From Hyphochytrium catenoides (Eukaryota > Sar > Hyphochytriomycetes > Hyphochytriales > Hyphochytriaceae): 64,000 nt of DNA. Under the pieces are notes generated by a model, which was not told the DNA's origin, searched no databases, and saw only the letters and a list, made by a program, of their open reading frames with translations. Both the position numbers and the translations under genes were made by a program. Location: NCBI GenBank assembly GCA_900088475.1, contig FLMG01003675.1:1-64000 (forward strand), in the 5' to 3' direction. Shown piece after piece: positions 12,990 to 25,443 of the stretch. Positions within the stretch are counted from its first letter, which is position 1. Each line of letters opens with the position of its first letter.

Positions 12990-13776
12990 GCATTGAGCAG
13001 CATAATAGGAGGAGAGGAGCGGTGAAGCCTAGCAATAACAATGAAACTCTGACTCATTCCAGTGGTTAAACCATTAGGTAGAACCTTGATGACTTCAGCC
13101 GTCGCACCATGAACAAGCCCAATAATTAAGGGTGCTATCTTAATCTCAATCTCTCGGCGGGAGCAAGAGCATCTTCTCTTTCGCTTTCCTCCTCCCTCAT
13201 CTTCCCCCCTTCACTCTTCATCATCAGTCCCGGCCTCTGCTTCCTCGTCACCCTATCGCCCTCCTCCTACAAAGTACTGGGCACTGACTGCCTTCCCAGC
13301 CATCATCACCCGACCACTCTCTTTCTCTCCTTCTCACTCTTCCCACTCAGGTTCCCACCTACGCTCTTCCTACAGAAATATCCGTAACGGACGCCTGTCT
13401 CTCTTCATGGGTGCCCATACAATATGGACCGCTAACGTCTACTCAGAGCCAACACCCTGAGAACGCCAGTAACGGCTAGCTAAGCCGGCACGTCTCTTCG
13501 TTTAGTTGCATCTCGCTCTGGTTGTTGGGGACCAGAACTTGTCGTCCACCTCGAAGTCGAGGCGACTGATAGAGCTGCTGCAGCTCGGACTCCCTTCTAC
13601 AATTGATCTCTATTGCTACCGCACGTTTCTGAAGATCACAGAAGGTCAAGCAACAGGAGTGCGTGATAGTGTTTCTGCTCCCCCAAGCCTTGTTTGGGGT
13701 GTCCGTGCTGTTCCGTGGTTATCATTAGTCTCTAGGGTGGCTCTCCTACTAGGAGTGGACCCATCTGGCAATTACA
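12990..13776. promoter_or_regulatory. shared upstream region between CFAP210-like and IFT74 genes
   Basis: This region of just under 800 bp separates two divergently transcribed ciliary genes. It contains a long pyrimidine-rich tract at about 13170-13340. No X-box or other factor site could be assigned with confidence and no convincing exon was found. Shared regulation of the two genes is an inference from layout only. Confidence 0.4.
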
Positions 13777-16662
13777 ATGAATCCTCCAGGGACGGCTTCG
13801 CGCCCTGGAACTAATAGGGGCCTCAGGCAAGTAGCCATAGCGCAGGCTTTGGTCTTACTTTATTTGGCGTTAACTGTGGATTGCCGCATGTAACAGGCCA
13901 GGAACAGCCAGTCGTGGCCTTCTACAAACATCTGCCGGGCGTCCGACGACTGGTAGAATGCAGACTGGCGTCGCTCCAACAAGTGCCGGTGCAGTCTCTA
14001 TGGCAGGCTACGGAGTTGCGTTAGCTACGGACGTAAAGGTTGCAGAGCGACCGGTAGGCAGCACTGGAAGGAACAGGATTAGTATGATGGGGAACTGACG
14101 GTTCAACATTCGAATGCGCAGGTCACCCAGCAGGGTCTAGGCGGTATGAGAATAGGCACAGCCGGGCCTGGCAGGCAAGTCCAGGACAACTCATACTTCC
14201 ATTCTGTGCTGCACAAAAGGATTGCAGATATCACGAATGAGATCAGAAAATATCAGCAGGAGTTTGAGCAGGTTTGAGACAGAGAGAGATTTTGACTGAA
14301 ATATGTGATGCCCACGTTCTATCAATAGTTTCAAAAGGAATCGAAACAGAAAGAAGCACTGGAAAAGAAGCGTGTCATTCTTCACGGTGAAGTGCTCGAG
14401 CTACAGGTGAGGGGTCGAAAGAGCGATAATCCAGAATCTAGCTTTTAACCTACATGGTATCCCACGGCTGCTCGCTACTAGGGTGTCTTGGCTGACCATA
14501 ACATGGCCGCTGCCAAAGCCAGAGATCACACAGACCCTGAGGACATCATGAGGCATATGTTGGCGCTGAAGGAGCATAACAAGCGGTAAGAGGCGTGAAT
14601 AGACTATTGTTGCTCACAAGCTTACTACCTCATCTATAACAGAGAATCAGAGAACATCGATCAAATATTCATTCAACGACAACAAGTGGATCAGATGGCT
14701 GAGAATGTTGAACGTGAGATTCACGAAGTTTACAGGGCCACTGAGAGTAAGATGATGGCTTTGGGACCTCAACGGGCAGAACTGTACAGAGTAAGACCGC
14801 CCTCAGGCTCCCTGCCGTCTTCTACCATCCTCTAACAACAAACACTCTCATCAGAATCTACTTGAGGAAAACGAGCAGATCATAAGAGAGTTGATGGAGG
14901 CACAGGGCACTATACAGCGACTGAACCAGGTAAGGAGTCGCTCTAAATGATGACGTATCATCCATGTTCACTCAGCCTGACTCGGACCTCGATCTCCCAG
15001 ATTATCAACGATCGCGAGGAAGAGCTCTCTCGCGATCACATTCGAGGAGAATATGCCAATCTAGAAAAGCGCCTTACCAGGCTTCGGAAGGAACAAGAGC
15101 AGGTTAGAAAGCATGTCTTAGATCTACAGAGATCACCACAGAGGAGGTCAACCAACCTGTCCTTGTTTTTGCTTGGCTCTCCCTTGTTATCATAAGCTCG
15201 AGGAAGAGGCCAAGAACGCCAGCTTAGATCCAAACGAAGCACGTGCAAGAATGTTGGCGAAGGTGCGGTGAACCTCCACTGAGGCGCATTCGAAAGGCTT
15301 ATGGATCTCTACGTTTGTCCCTGTTAGGTCAAGGAGGACCAGGCCAAGATTCAAGATGTGGAGCAACGTATCACAGAGCTTAACGAAAAGATAGGCTCAT
15401 CCCAGAAGGCGCTGGAGGAACTTGAACAGGATTTGAAGGTGCAGAGCCGCTCATTCGTTGGTCATTCGTCGAGGTATTTGTTACCCCTAACGCAATTCTT
15501 ACCCTAGGAAAAGAGTTCTGGCGGCCAGAACAGCAACGCTGAGAAGTATGAGCAGTTGAGACAAAGGGACATCGAAATGTCAACTTTCATTGAAGGGTTT
15601 GAACAGAGCAAAAAGAAGGTACTCCAGTCCTATTCCTTGCCTTTGTTAATAGATAAGTCTAACCATATCACACACTCAGGCTCTTGCAGATCAAAAGAAG
15701 GAGCAGGATACAATCGTGGCCCTTTTGGAGCATATCAGCGAGGGCATGAACCGAGAGGGGAGCATGCCTACCCAGGTGAGTCAGGACGCAGTATTCCTCC
15801 TCCGTAGCATTCTCCGGTGCGTAAGAGACCACCAATTCATCTCACGTGCCGTCGTGGTCGCGCTTGGCTTCCTTTCTAGCAACGTGTTCAAGAAATGAAG
15901 GAAGATCTGACCTTCAAGCAGCGGCAGCTAGAATCTGCTGAGACCACAAAGATCAGACTTCAGCAAGAGCTACGAAAGCGGCAAGTAGACTTGGAGAAGC
16001 TTGTCAATCTAGATGAAAAGATTGAAATAGAGCTTCGATCTCTGCGAGAGAAGATGGACCAAATGACCAGTGAGATCCCAGGTAGGGATGAGCAGTTAAC
16101 CTTCTGTACTCTACATTAGAAATAGGCAGTGGCCTCATTGAGCTTCTGTGTGTAGTGCTAGAGAACCTGGACAGCCTGAAAGATAACGCGGCTCGCGTGC
16201 AAAAAGAGCTTCTGAAGGTGAAGCAGCGATACATCAAAAGAAAAGACTCCTTAAAACCACAGGTACAGGGTCTACCGCCGCACAAAAGGAAAATCTGCCA
16301 TTGACACACATCGACTGCTGCTGCGCTGCTCATAGGTCCAAATAGTAGTAGGCAAGCATGAGCAAAAGAAGTCAGAGCTATCCTCTATGCAGACGATGAA
16401 GGAGCTTGACTCGCTTGAGAAGAAGCTGCAACATTATGAGCAGAGCATTTTCCAGCTGAATGAATGTAGGAAGATGCGCTTTGACTGCTTGGACACCGGG
16501 CTTCGAGATTCATTACCTCACCAACCTCATGTCACAGATATAACTGTCAAGTCAAAGGAGACGAACTACAAGGGCATCAGAGACGAGTGTATGCGGCTCG
16601 TCTATGACATCAATGAGAGGATCAAAGAGCGAGTGCAGCAGACTGGACCTGCAGGCGTTTAA
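13777..16662 (+). CDS. IFT74: intraflagellar transport protein 74
   Basis: About fifteen exons give a coiled-coil protein of roughly 600-650 residues. The N-terminus is Gly/Arg/Thr/Pro-rich (MNPPGTASRPGTNRGLR), as in the basic tubulin-binding N-terminus of IFT74. The diagnostic segment VAERPVTQQGLGGMR, then GPGRQVQDNSYF, is restored exactly by splicing at about 14052/14121. The remainder is alternating coiled coil (for example LMEAQGTIQRLNQ and DLEKLVNLDEKIEIELRSLR), ending ERVQQTGPAGV at stop 16660-16662. IFT74 pairs with IFT81 in the IFT-B1 core and carries tubulin into growing cilia. The first intron uses a GC donor (CTCAG/gcaagt), which is the only splice that keeps the frame. Start is the ATG at 13777. 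Confidence 0.9.
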
Positions 16663-17369
16663 ACCCCGTCCCCAGCGTCTTCCTAGGAGGAATATTAGAT
16701 GTCTCCTTTCACTTTGACGATATGACTGCCATTAGCATCCGCGTATTTACCTTAACACAATGCCCCCTTGTGATATGGCATGGCTCAGATCGTAGACCCA
16801 TCAGGCTCTGAGTTGTGCAAAGAGGAGTGAATGGCGACACCCTGCACTGCCTGTTGTTGAGAAGTTGCGATAGGAGATAAAACAGATAGAGTGTAGAAAT
16901 AGCCCTTTCCCGCAAGGACTAGCTAGAATGGTATAGAGCTCTCAAGTGCAGATGCATCACCTTCGAGGCACCTACCCCAGCAAAGTGTAGAGGCCGTGAC
17001 AACTTCAGTCAGGCCCCGGAGATGGGATTATTGTGCAAGTCAAACAAAGATACAATTTGGCGGGGATCTTAGTTGTAGCAGGAGCAGCATGCATCAGGTG
17101 AAATGGTGGCCATTTTATTGAGACGATGTATATAGACTATGTTGGTTCTAAACCTTTCATGCATGTGAAATGCATGTGAAGAAAGATGACCTTCGCTTAA
17201 ACAGACAGTCTCTCGAATGCGCGAGATGAGATGATTGGGTAAGACTTTTTCTTCGGGGCTTGGTGGTGTTTACAAACACCAGTAGAGATAGAGATAATAG
17301 TCCTTATAGGACTGCTTTTCGTGTACTGTTGCCTCTGAGGGCAGCAGTGACACTATTTGGTTGAACAGC
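16663..17369. other. intergenic gap, convergent 3' ends of IFT74 and histone H4
   Basis: No exon recognised. It should contain the 3' untranslated regions of both genes. A short direct repeat of type ATGCATGTGAA is seen near 17155-17180. Confidence 0.5.
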
Positions 17370-18955
<1,586 letters not shown>

Positions 18956-19182
18956 GCGAAGTTGTCAAGTGCCTCGCTACCATCAACCAGTAGTGAGTAC
19001 CCCTTTCCCTTTGCTTCCCATGTATGGTGTTCTAGCAACAACACTCGACGCGGAAGAACCTTTCTGCAAAACTATCCTTATTTAGCCTGTGAATAGTATT
19101 ACCGTCACAAACCATCTTTACCGACGATGTATATTACAGTCAGCAAAATTTTTCTTTACATAACATTATCGGGCTTTTTACT

Positions 19183-19600
19183 TGGCGAGAGATGGACCAA
19201 ATGAAGCTGTTGACTTGCTGATGAACTTGAAGCTCCTAACCAATCAATACAGAACATAACTAATTATTATTGGTAACCTTTCATTGCTACCAAAATTCTT
19301 GTGTTGCCATTTCTCACTGATCTCCCCAAGAACTGTTGGGACCTCTCACCTGCATGAGCTTCACATTCCTTACCCGTTCCCTAGCACAATGTTCTAGTGT
19401 AGCAAGCTCTTCCTTGCGACGTACTACACAACAGTCTTCCTTTAAATGAGCCATATCCGTCTTTCAGGCTGAGGAGGTCATACTAGGTTAGGACCAGGAG
19501 ACTGCTGGTTGCGCAAACACCGTTAAAGCTGAAGACATCCAACAGCTTCGCTTCATAGTATTCCTTTCTTAGTTTCTTTGCTTCTGGCGATGACGCCTTC
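19183..19600 (-). pseudogene. decayed linker histone H1 copy, unit 1
   Basis: Nucleotide-level relic of the intact H1 gene at 22550-23100. Matching blocks include TCTCACCTGCATGAGCTTCAC (19345-19365; intact copy has TTTCACCTGAATGAGCTTTCC), the GAGCCATATCCGTCTTTCAG segment at about 19447-19466, and the Gln/Pro linker segment at about 19495-19515. No continuous reading frame remains. It lies tail-to-tail behind the canonical H3 gene in the same geometry as the intact H3/H1 unit. Confidence 0.7.
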
Positions 19601-19920
19601 ATTGGAGCGCGGGCACATTGTCTTACTTCTTGACGCGTCTCTATGACTTAGGTAGAACAGAATCCTCTCGCTGTCAGATCCATGATCCCTCTTCTTCCTT
19701 CTTATCCGCAAAGAGTCAAGGGGCTATCTCTTATTGCACTGTTGGCCTCCTTATATATATACCTGTGACCCGCTCTGTCTCGCGATGCCGAATGCAAGTA
19801 CGGCTATACAGTGAATGTCAGTTGGGATCCCTCTCATCAAGGGCTAACAAGAAAGAAGGGTCAGACTGGCTGAACAGATGCTGATGCTGATACATCATAA
19901 CACTGCCAAACTCGATTTTA

Positions 19921-19941
19921 CCGCCAAAAATCCTCCAATCA
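19921..19941 (+). promoter_or_regulatory. E2F-like plus CCAAT block upstream of the H3 variant
   Basis: CCGCCAAAAA (19921-19930) followed by CCAATCA (19935-19941), about 225-245 bp before the variant H3 start. It matches the block upstream of the pseudo-H3 and the mirror-image block facing H4. The reverse complement TTTTTGGCGG fits an E2F site. Confidence 0.55.
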
Positions 19942-20165
19942 GGGGCCTCGAATTGATTTAAGGCAGCACTACAGGAAGATGGATGAGATGGACAAGAACC
20001 ACGCAGCTGCCGCGCCTCAGCCCTCCTTCTCTGGACTCATTGGCAGAAGAAGGTAGCACAATCCGCTCCTCCTCCTCCTCACATATTCATTATTGTACTT
20101 TCTCCCTTCAGCGCAAACCCTTGGAAGCATCAGCCATCAGCAATTAATAACAACACCGAGTAGTG

Positions 20166-20585
20166 ATGGCCCGCATCAAGCAAACTCCTCAAAAAAAGTC
20201 CACTGGAGGCAAGGCTCCTCGTAAGCAACTCGCTACCAAGGCTGCTCGCAAGAGCGCACCTGCCACCACCGGCAGTGTACAGAAGCCTCACCGCTACCGC
20301 CCAGGGACCGTCGCTCTTCGTGAGATTCGAAGATACCAAAAATCGACGGAGCTGCTCATCCGCAAATTGCCTTTCGAGCGCCTAGTACGCGAAATCGCTC
20401 AGAAGTACAACCCACATATCACACATTTCCAGGAATCCGCCATTCTCGCTCTTCAAGAGGCCGCGGAGGCCTACCTTGTTGGGATCTTTGAAGATACCAA
20501 CATGTGTGCTATCCACGCCAAGCGAGTTACAATCAAGCGGAAGGACATGCAGCTGGCGCGCCGTATCCGCGGCGAGAGGGCGTAA
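20166..20585 (+). CDS. divergent histone H3 variant (candidate centromeric or specialised H3)
   Basis: Single-exon gene of 139 residues, starting at ATG 20166. Start to ARKS27 is H3-like but altered: [14 protein letters not shown] shows T3I, A7P, R8Q and one inserted lysine around K9. The second tail block is [10 protein letters not shown], so K36 is Q. Long core stretches ([24 protein letters not shown]) are identical to the canonical gene, but loop 1 reads [11 protein letters not shown] where H3 has [10 protein letters not shown], one residue longer. The C terminus has [13 protein letters not shown] in place of [14 protein letters not shown] longer loop 1 is typical of centromeric H3. The frame is intact and the changes are clustered, so it looks like a constrained variant rather than a random wreck. 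CenH3, germline or stage-specific H3, or an early pseudogene are all possible. Confidence 0.85.
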   Translation: MARIKQTPQKKSTGGKAPRKQLATKAARKSAPATTGSVQKPHRYRPGTVALREIRRYQKSTELLIRKLPFERLVREIAQKYNPHITHFQESAILALQEAAEAYLVGIFEDTNMCAIHAKRVTIKRKDMQLARRIRGERA

Positions 20586-20732
20586 ATAGATGCAATTGTC
20601 ATGCCTTACTATTATCTTGTCAGTGGTAGGAAAGCTGCAAGAGTTCTTCCTTCTTTAGTGTTAGTATACCTGTAGTTGATATTTTAGAACTATACTCCGT
20701 GTGTTTGTGTAAATGAAGGGCCTTTCAAAGGG

Positions 20733-21215
20733 GGCCTCGCCGCTCGGCGGGGACCGACGGCGACGATGAAGCACTTGAAGGTGATGACTTTGCTGATGAT
20801 GGTAATGAGGAGTTTGAAGCCCCTGGCGTAGACTTTGATGGCCGCCGAAAGTGCGTTTTCTAGCATTCGCTCTGCTGGTGTTTTTCTCTCCTTGGGAAAA
20901 AAAAAAGGCTTGGAATCCCTCTCACCTGAACGGGCTCCCGATGCATTGATCTAGTGCGGCATTGGTAGGGTGATGCATTCAACAACAAAACCCTTACTTC
21001 CTTTCTCTCTGCGACATTCTCCTACACATTTATGTCTTCCTTTTCTCGAGCCATGTCTGCTGTTCAGGCAGAGGAGGATAGAAGTTAGGGTCAGGAGGGC
21101 TTGTTGCTGGTTGCGCAGAAGAAGATGAAGTATCAGACATCTCAACCTCTTCTTCCTGGTCTTTCTTCGTCGAGTCTGTTTCTACTGGCGGTGGGGCCGT
21201 GAATGAAACCTTCTC
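20733..21215 (-). pseudogene. decayed linker histone H1 copy, unit 2
   Basis: Strong nucleotide similarity to the intact H1 at 22550-23100: GGCCTCGCCGCTCGGCG near 20733, GCATTCGCTCTGCTGGTG near 20863, CTCGAGCCATGTCTGC near 21045 and a Gln/Ala/Pro-coding stretch near 21100-21120. The frame is broken by insertions (including an A10 run at about 20897-20906), deletions and stops. Same tail-to-tail position behind the variant H3 as in the other units. Confidence 0.8.
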
Positions 21216-21592
21216 GATTCGCTGACTTGGTTGGCGAGACTGTAGGGATGTTTCATGAATTGAAGCAGCGCCATCCTGTACTTCCTTCTGTCACCTACAT
21301 TCACCTTTCAATATCGTCGCTCCTCTTCTTTCCTTCTTATTCCCAAAAGGTGTTCCACACAATCTGTGTGCGTTACTACAAGTAATAATAAGTGTACATA
21401 TGAAGTAGTTCTATGTAGTTCTATGGTAGTTCTATCAAGTATCCTCATCCGATTTACAGTACTAAAATAACAGTAAGACGTCTCCTAGTTCCTAGACTAC
21501 GGTAGGAACTAAGGCGATACGATGATAGAACTACAGTACGAAGGCTTATTACTCCCTCGGACATCAAACATCAACCTGGCAACAACGGGTTA

Positions 21593-21613
21593 GCGCCAAA
21601 ATTTCTCCAATCA
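21593..21613 (+). promoter_or_regulatory. E2F-like plus CCAAT block upstream of pseudo-H3
   Basis: GCGCCAAAA (21593-21601; reverse complement TTTTGGCGC, a perfect E2F-type consensus) followed by CCAATCA (21607-21613), about 280 bp before the pseudo-H3 start. It is retained although the gene downstream is broken. Confidence 0.6.
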
Positions 21614-21887
21614 GAAGCCTGGAATCGATCTAGGAGTGCTTGGAACGTAGACGACAGCAACTTTGCTTTTGTAAAGACAGAGAAGAGAGCCACCTGCTAT
21701 AGTTCGTCTCTCCCTGGAGTCACCGGTAGGAGGAGTGAACTGTAAAAAGATAAGCAGAGTACGATTCGAGCTCCTGATCGAGAGAACAGCGGCATTGATT
21801 AGGATGAACAGTCTTCACTATTTATTGTTACACTTTCTCGCTTCAGCGCAACCCGTTGAAAGCTTCAGCCATCTACAAGACCGAGTA

Positions 21888-22318
21888 ATGGCGGGTACCA
21901 AGCAAACTCCCCACAAAAAGTCCTCCACCAGAGGCAAGGCTCCTCATCCGAAGCAGCTTGCCACCAAGGCTGCTCGCAAGAGCGCACCAACCACCGGTGT
22001 CGCAAAGAAGCCTCACAGAAGATACCGCCCAGGAGCCAACGCGTCGCGGGAAGTAAGACGATACCAAACGTCCTCCGACCTTGTCATCCAGAAGTTGCCT
22101 TTCTGACGACTAGTCTATGCCATCGTTCAGGAGAATTTAGGGTTGGAGTCTCTTTCCAGGGATCGGCCATGCTGGCCCTGCAAGAGGCCACCGAAGCCTA
22201 CCTTGTGGGGCTCTTTGAGGAGACCAACCCCTGCGCTATCCACGCCAAGCGCGTCACTATGATGCCTGAGGACATCCACCTGGCTCGCCGTATTCGCCGA
22301 GAGAGGTTTTTGACATGA
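21888..22318 (+). pseudogene. broken histone H3 copy
   Basis: H3-like from ATG 21888 ([16 protein letters not shown]) with several small insertions and substitutions in the tail. An in-frame TGA stands right after KLPF at 22104-22106, and a frameshift follows near 22155, after which the H3 frame resumes ([20 protein letters not shown]) and runs to TGA 22316-22318. The shared 5' leader (TTCAGCGCAA, then CCGAGTA before the ATG) and a shared 3' segment (CAGTGGTAGGAAGGCTGC) show common descent with the variant H3 at 20166. Its A7P and doubled lysine match that variant, so it derives from the variant lineage rather than from the canonical H3. Confidence 0.9.
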
Positions 22319-22549
22319 AATATGGCATATGCCTTCCCACCATCACCTCAGTGGTAGGAAGGCTGCACTACTTTCCCCACTGTTGCTACATCACACCACC
22401 TATCGCCAAGGACTTACTCTTACGAGAAACCAGCCTTGTTTGGTCTGTAAATAGTAATACATTGGCCGCAAATGTGCCCTTTAGTATATAAAAGTACTTC
22501 CAAACAAATCATAAAAACAAAGAGTATATAGTACACAAGGAAGGACCTG

Positions 22550-23100
22550 TCAAGCGGGCCTCGCTGCTCGGCGTGACGATGAAGCACCTGACGTTGATGA
22601 CCTTGCTGATGGTTTTGAAGAGCTTGAACCTCTAGGGGTAGCCTTTGATTGCCGCCGAGGGTGTTTTGCTGGCATTCGCTCTGCTGGTTTCCTCTCCTCC
22701 GGAGAGAGCTTGAAAGCTCCTTTCACCTGAATGAGCTTTCCATTTTTTACCGCATTCCGTAGGGCATTGTTAAGGTAATGTACAGCAAACCCTTCCTTTC
22801 TCTCCGCAACGTACTTCGCTATTTCTTCTTTTGTTGAGCCATGTCTGTCTTTCAGAGCGATAATGGCTTCCTTGACGAGGTCATAATAGGTGGGGCCAGG
22901 AGGGGCTGCTGGTTGTGCAGATGATGAAGCTGCTGCAGATGTCCGAGTTCGCTTTGTACTCGTATGCCTTCTTTCTGGCGATGGCGCCTTTCGCTTTTGA
23001 CTTGGCGGCGCCGGAGTCCTGTCGACGTAAGTAGGTTAGCTGGTGCTGCCGGCAGAGATACCTAATGTGCTCGAAATTATGGAGCTTACCGTTCTGCCAT
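22550..23100 (-). CDS. linker histone H1 with winged-helix (H15) domain
   Basis: Two exons: ATGGCAGAACG (23100-23090), a 71-bp GT-AG intron (23089-23019), then exon 2 from 23018 to TGA 22550-22552. The protein is about 159 residues. A basic, Pro/Ser-rich N-tail is followed by a complete globular domain (YYDLVKEAIIALKDRHGSTK, then IAKYVAER, LNNALRNAVKNGKLIQVKG, AFKLS) and a Ser/Arg/Ala-rich C-tail ending RRAARPA. This is the standard H1/H5 fold that binds linker DNA at the nucleosome dyad. The frame has almost no methionines, so it is easily missed. It lies tail-to-tail with the broken H3; two decayed relatives lie at 20733-21215 and 19183-19600. Confidence 0.88.
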
Positions 23101-24544
23101 ACTTGACAAAGTCACACTCTGTAGTTGGACCTGCTCGTTTTCTCGATGGATATCGGAACCCAGAATAGCCTACATGCCGCTTCGAGGACAGTTGCAACTC
23201 CACTCTCGTTAAGCTTAAAGCCTAGAGAATCTTGTTGAGGATGTAAGAACTGCACAGCGTACGCTTGTCCTGATGATGGCTACTCTTCTTGGGGTTGATG
23301 CTGCTCGAACTTGAGCGAAGGAAACCCCAGAAAGAGGTCGATATCTGGTCGAGGCTACCAACCGCTTTGCAACAAGGGAGGTTGATAGAGAAACTTATCA
23401 ACAGACCAGAAGAAGCTACAGCGGCAGGGCAGCAGCAACAACTCTGATGTCTTCAAGATGAAGAGATTGCTGCCACGCGTGGGATTCCTTTGCCTGCACA
23501 GCGAAGAGCTCACACTACAGAGAAGATGAAGCTTCTGAAGTGCGAGTGCACGACCAAGCGACTCAGACATCATGTGGATGTATTGATTGGGCAAGTCCTA
23601 GGTCCAACCAGAAGAGACACTGGTCTTCATTCCCCTCATCAGATGCAGAGAAGGCCGTCCTTTGCCCACCAAAGCGCTGCAATAGAACAGGAGCGACATC
23701 AGAAGGGCCGACATAAAGAAGCAGCCAAAATAACGATTCTCAGATGAGAAGCAACTGGTCATGCTAGTTCTTGATAGTCTTGACGAGAACACCGTCTATT
23801 CCCTATTTTGTCATTCCACGTCGGAATGGAAGAGTGTATATACAGCACAGAACGACCCCCCAAGGTTTACTTGAACAAAGAGAATGGTTTACAATCTCAG
23901 AGAACTGTAATAGAGGTTATCTCAGCCCCAGTAACCAGATCAGACCTTCAGTCTAAAGATTTAGCAAGGGTGTCATGGAATTGCAGCATCTTCGACAAGT
24001 AGAGTTCTTATCGCTTTGGTGGAGGATGGAGGAGCTGCTGGTGATGGTGATTGATCGCGCTCTTCATATTAGAACTGCCCACTACCCATGATAAGTCGCC
24101 GATGAGTTGTCTGTTTCTATAGTTCAGTGAAGACTGGGAATAAAATGAGAGTTTCAGAGGCTGCGGTTTATAGTTCTGTGACGACTGGGAACAAAAGGAG
24201 AGTCTCAGCGGCTGTGGTTTGGGATGCATCTTAGAACAGATTGCTTTCCTTGCCTCTCACCAGAAAGCGAGTGAGTTTCAAGAACTTCAAGGCCATCAAC
24301 ACTAGTTGGGGTTTAGTTCCTAATCTGACCATGAGTCCCGGTGTGGTCCAAGACTAACTTAGATGAACAGCTTAGCAAATCACCTAAAAGGTGATCATAA
24401 TTGCCCTGTGCACATTGCAGGGGCCACCTTAGCAATGTCCGCAATCAGCACTATGCCCAAGCTGTTGTGACGGATAATGACCTTTATTTAGAGCCTACGC
24501 AGCTCCGCCGAGGCTTTATAGAAGACGTTGACAGACACTGTGCA
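23101..24544. other. gap upstream of H1, with a degraded coding-like stretch
   Basis: Holds the H1 promoter; a CCAATCA on the minus strand lies about 490 bp upstream of the ATG, near 23587. From about 23280 to 23747 one plus-strand frame reads like protein (QGRLIEKLINRPEEATAAG, then a TGA, then an Arg/His-rich stretch), which may be a gene relic. No start, domain or splice structure could be established. Confidence 0.35.
24118..24219. repeat. two tandem copies of a 51-bp unit
   Basis: Units at 24118-24168 and 24169-24219, each beginning TATAGTTC(A/T)GTGA and ending in GGCTG(C/T)GGTT, with about eight differences. On the minus strand the unit could encode a 17-residue LSF(C/Y)SQSS-type repeat, but no surrounding gene supports that. 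Confidence 0.8.
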
Positions 24545-25443
24545 TTAAGTCCACAGCCAGGCAAATAGTAGAAGCATATAAAGAATGACTGACGGTGCCC
24601 AGGTGTAGATGAAGCGACCGATGCTGACGTTGGAGCCGCAGAAAAATATCCAAAAAGCGAGAATCACCATGTTCCACTTGGCCCAACCTCCATACTTCAT
24701 AAAGTCGAGGCTTGTTGCGACGTGCGAATGGCAGTTATCACAGCTGACAGCATCAGTTAATTGAAGGCCGTGAACGTCAACTAGGCAACAGCTTTCGAGA
24801 TCAATAATGGGCCAATCAAACAAGGAGTTGGGAGAGACTTTGGCGAATCACGGACAGACTAACCCACCGCCTCACTTCGGTGAACATTGGACGAAGAGTG
24901 ATCCAACGGAGTATTTAAATTCAAAATGTCACTTACCAAATATTGTGCATTCTCCCACAATAGATCTCTGAAGCCCGTCGCACTGCCTCATCCCAGGAAT
25001 CTCCCTTCACCTTTGATGGATCGAGCTTGAGGTACCTGGACATAGAAGGTTGGTGCAGCAATTGCTAAGATAGGGCCTTAGCTCCGCTGGTACCTAGCCC
25101 ACAAACCTCGTAGGTTTCCCAAACGCCATGTCATCTTCTCCCACGATGTAAGGGCCAGCAAAGTCATAAATAATCCTTGAAGGATAGGTAGATTCGTGAG
25201 TCATCAAAATCCAGCGGATAGAGACACCCCGGTCCCTACTTACCCGCGACTATCAGCAATACCCATATGCCCTATAAAAGGTAACAGCCACGTAAGAGGT
25301 GGCAATGGCGTCCAAACAATGCAATACGGGAACCTGCTCTGAGGAACATCGATGGCCCTGGGCGCATCCAAACAATCGGCAGATGGTGGTTGAGATGCTG
25401 CAACGTCCTCCATGGGATCGTTCTGTACCATCAATTCCAGCAT
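24545..25443 (-). CDS. TMEM222: TMEM222 family membrane protein (DUF778)
   Basis: Four exons join in phase into a protein clearly related to TMEM222. The order is IDVPQSRFPYCIVWTPLPPL, a hydrophobic segment ending PFIGHMGIADSRG, IIYDFAGPYIVGEDDMAFGK, YLKLDPSKV with SWDEAV, RMHNICCDNCHSHVA, then WNMVILAFWIFF and two C-terminal membrane helices. The CCDNCHSHVA motif is rebuilt exactly across the intron at about 24949-24753. Function of the family is not well defined; it is an endomembrane protein. The start is uncertain: in-frame ATGs lie at 25443 (used here), 25431 and about 25413. The upstream region is shared with divergent USP14. Stop at 24545-24547. Confidence 0.92.

Noticed and set aside
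17325-17345. Possible histone 3' stem-loop after H4 (TGCC, loop CTCAGA, GGCA)
   Set aside because: Stem is only four base pairs with an atypical loop, and no counterpart follows the H3 or H1 genes.
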